DNA of 14,961 nt. Source: JBCCGE01 sp039029455. GTDB taxonomy: Bacteria; Pseudomonadota; Gammaproteobacteria; Arenicellales; Poriferihabitantaceae. The DNA is taken from assembly GCA_039029455.1 (NCBI GenBank), contig JBCCGE010000076.1, forward strand, positions 1-14,961, in the 5' to 3' direction. Shown here piece after piece: positions 14,705-14,961 of this stretch (the stretch's first letter is position 1; each line of letters starts with the position of its first letter). The translations under genes were made by a program, and so were the position numbers. The notes under the pieces are model-generated. The model searched no databases. It was not told the DNA's origin and was given only the letters and a program-made list of their open reading frames with translations.

Positions 14705-14746
14705 AAAAGGTGTTACCTTCAGACGCCTGCCAATCGGATCCGTCAC

Positions 14747-14961
14747 TTGTTCGCTTACCTTACAGCCGTTGTTTTGCTCGTCTGTTCCCCGGGTCCCGGC
14801 GTCCTCTCAACTGCCGGGATTGGTGCCGCATTTGGTTTTAACAGTGGATACCGGTATGTGGCCGGTCTTTTTTTTGGAAACAATTTCGTTGGCCTGATTG
14901 TCGTCTCGGGATATGCCGCCGTCATGTTGTCTATTCCGTGGTTGCGCTTTGTTCTGCTGAC
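14747..14961 (+). CDS. LysE/RhtB-family amino-acid exporter, 5' part only
   Basis: The first 71 codons of a LysE-type translocator, cut by the window edge. Helix 1 ends in the hallmark SPGPG (residues 14-18: VVLLVCSPGPGVLSTAG), followed by the Gly-rich loop (GAAFGFNSGYRYVAG) and a second helix (about 41-62). This family exports amino acids or derivatives such as lysine, threonine or homoserine lactone by proton exchange. The likely start is the TTG at 14747, with GGA about 8 nt upstream; no ATG is available before the SPGPG motif. The substrate cannot be judged. A strong hairpin lies just upstream. Confidence 0.78.
   Translation, partial: MFAYLTAVVLLVCSPGPGVLSTAGIGAAFGFNSGYRYVAGLFFGNNFVGLIVVSGYAAVMLSIPWLRFVLL

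Overview
The window reads as chromosomal DNA of a free-living, probably marine, gammaproteobacterium. The case rests on gene content: a DUF3820 protein of the gammaproteobacterial type, a perfect CRP-type site (TGTGA-N6-TCACA), a Tat-exported vanadium-haloperoxidase homologue of the algal bromoperoxidase type, an Amt transporter and an AttH/CrtC-type ABC system. Base composition looks moderate (near 50% GC by eye) and most genes are complete. There is no rRNA, tRNA, CRISPR array or intact insertion sequence. Taxonomy is inference; no marker gene is present.

Layout, left to right. (1) Positions 10-159 form a long imperfect palindrome of about 150 bp. A CPA1/NhaP-type cation:proton antiporter (180-1430, +) follows it. 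(2) A leftward block holds a small exported protein of unknown function with a W-T-x-P...LPAHA signature (1607-2257), a periplasmic PEBP/YbhB-like protein (2484-3041), an AraC-family regulator (3126-3980) and an ACT-like small acidic-tailed protein (4224-4595). (3) After a 363-bp divergent intergenic region with a perfect 15-bp palindrome come an ammonium transporter (4959-6341, +) and a tightly linked 75-aa single-pass membrane protein (6353-6580). No glnK lies next to them. (4) A second protein with the LPAHA signature (6788-7330, +) faces a leftward three-gene operon. In order of transcription this encodes a LolD/YbbA-like ATPase (11043-11735), an 831-aa FtsX/YbbP-like permease (8551-11046) and an AttH/CrtC lipocalin-like protein (7416-8558). 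Overlaps of 4 and 8 nt imply translational coupling. (5) Rightward from there are a secreted hypothetical protein (11796-12338), a DUF3820 protein (12354-12608), and the haloperoxidase (12798-14540) behind the CRP-type site. The start of a LysE/RhtB-family exporter (14747 to the window edge) lies behind a stable hairpin.

How the genes may work together: much of the window concerns the envelope, namely ion and ammonium transport, an ABC machine that probably moves lipids or hydrophobic molecules together with its exported partner, and several exported proteins of unknown function. The points most worth pursuing are the two LPAHA-signature proteins, the Amt/small-membrane-protein pair without GlnK, the haloperoxidase with Ala in place of the usual active-site Ser and an apparent CRP-controlled promoter, and the palindromic element at the left edge. 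I did not find a clear-cut new defence or mobile system.
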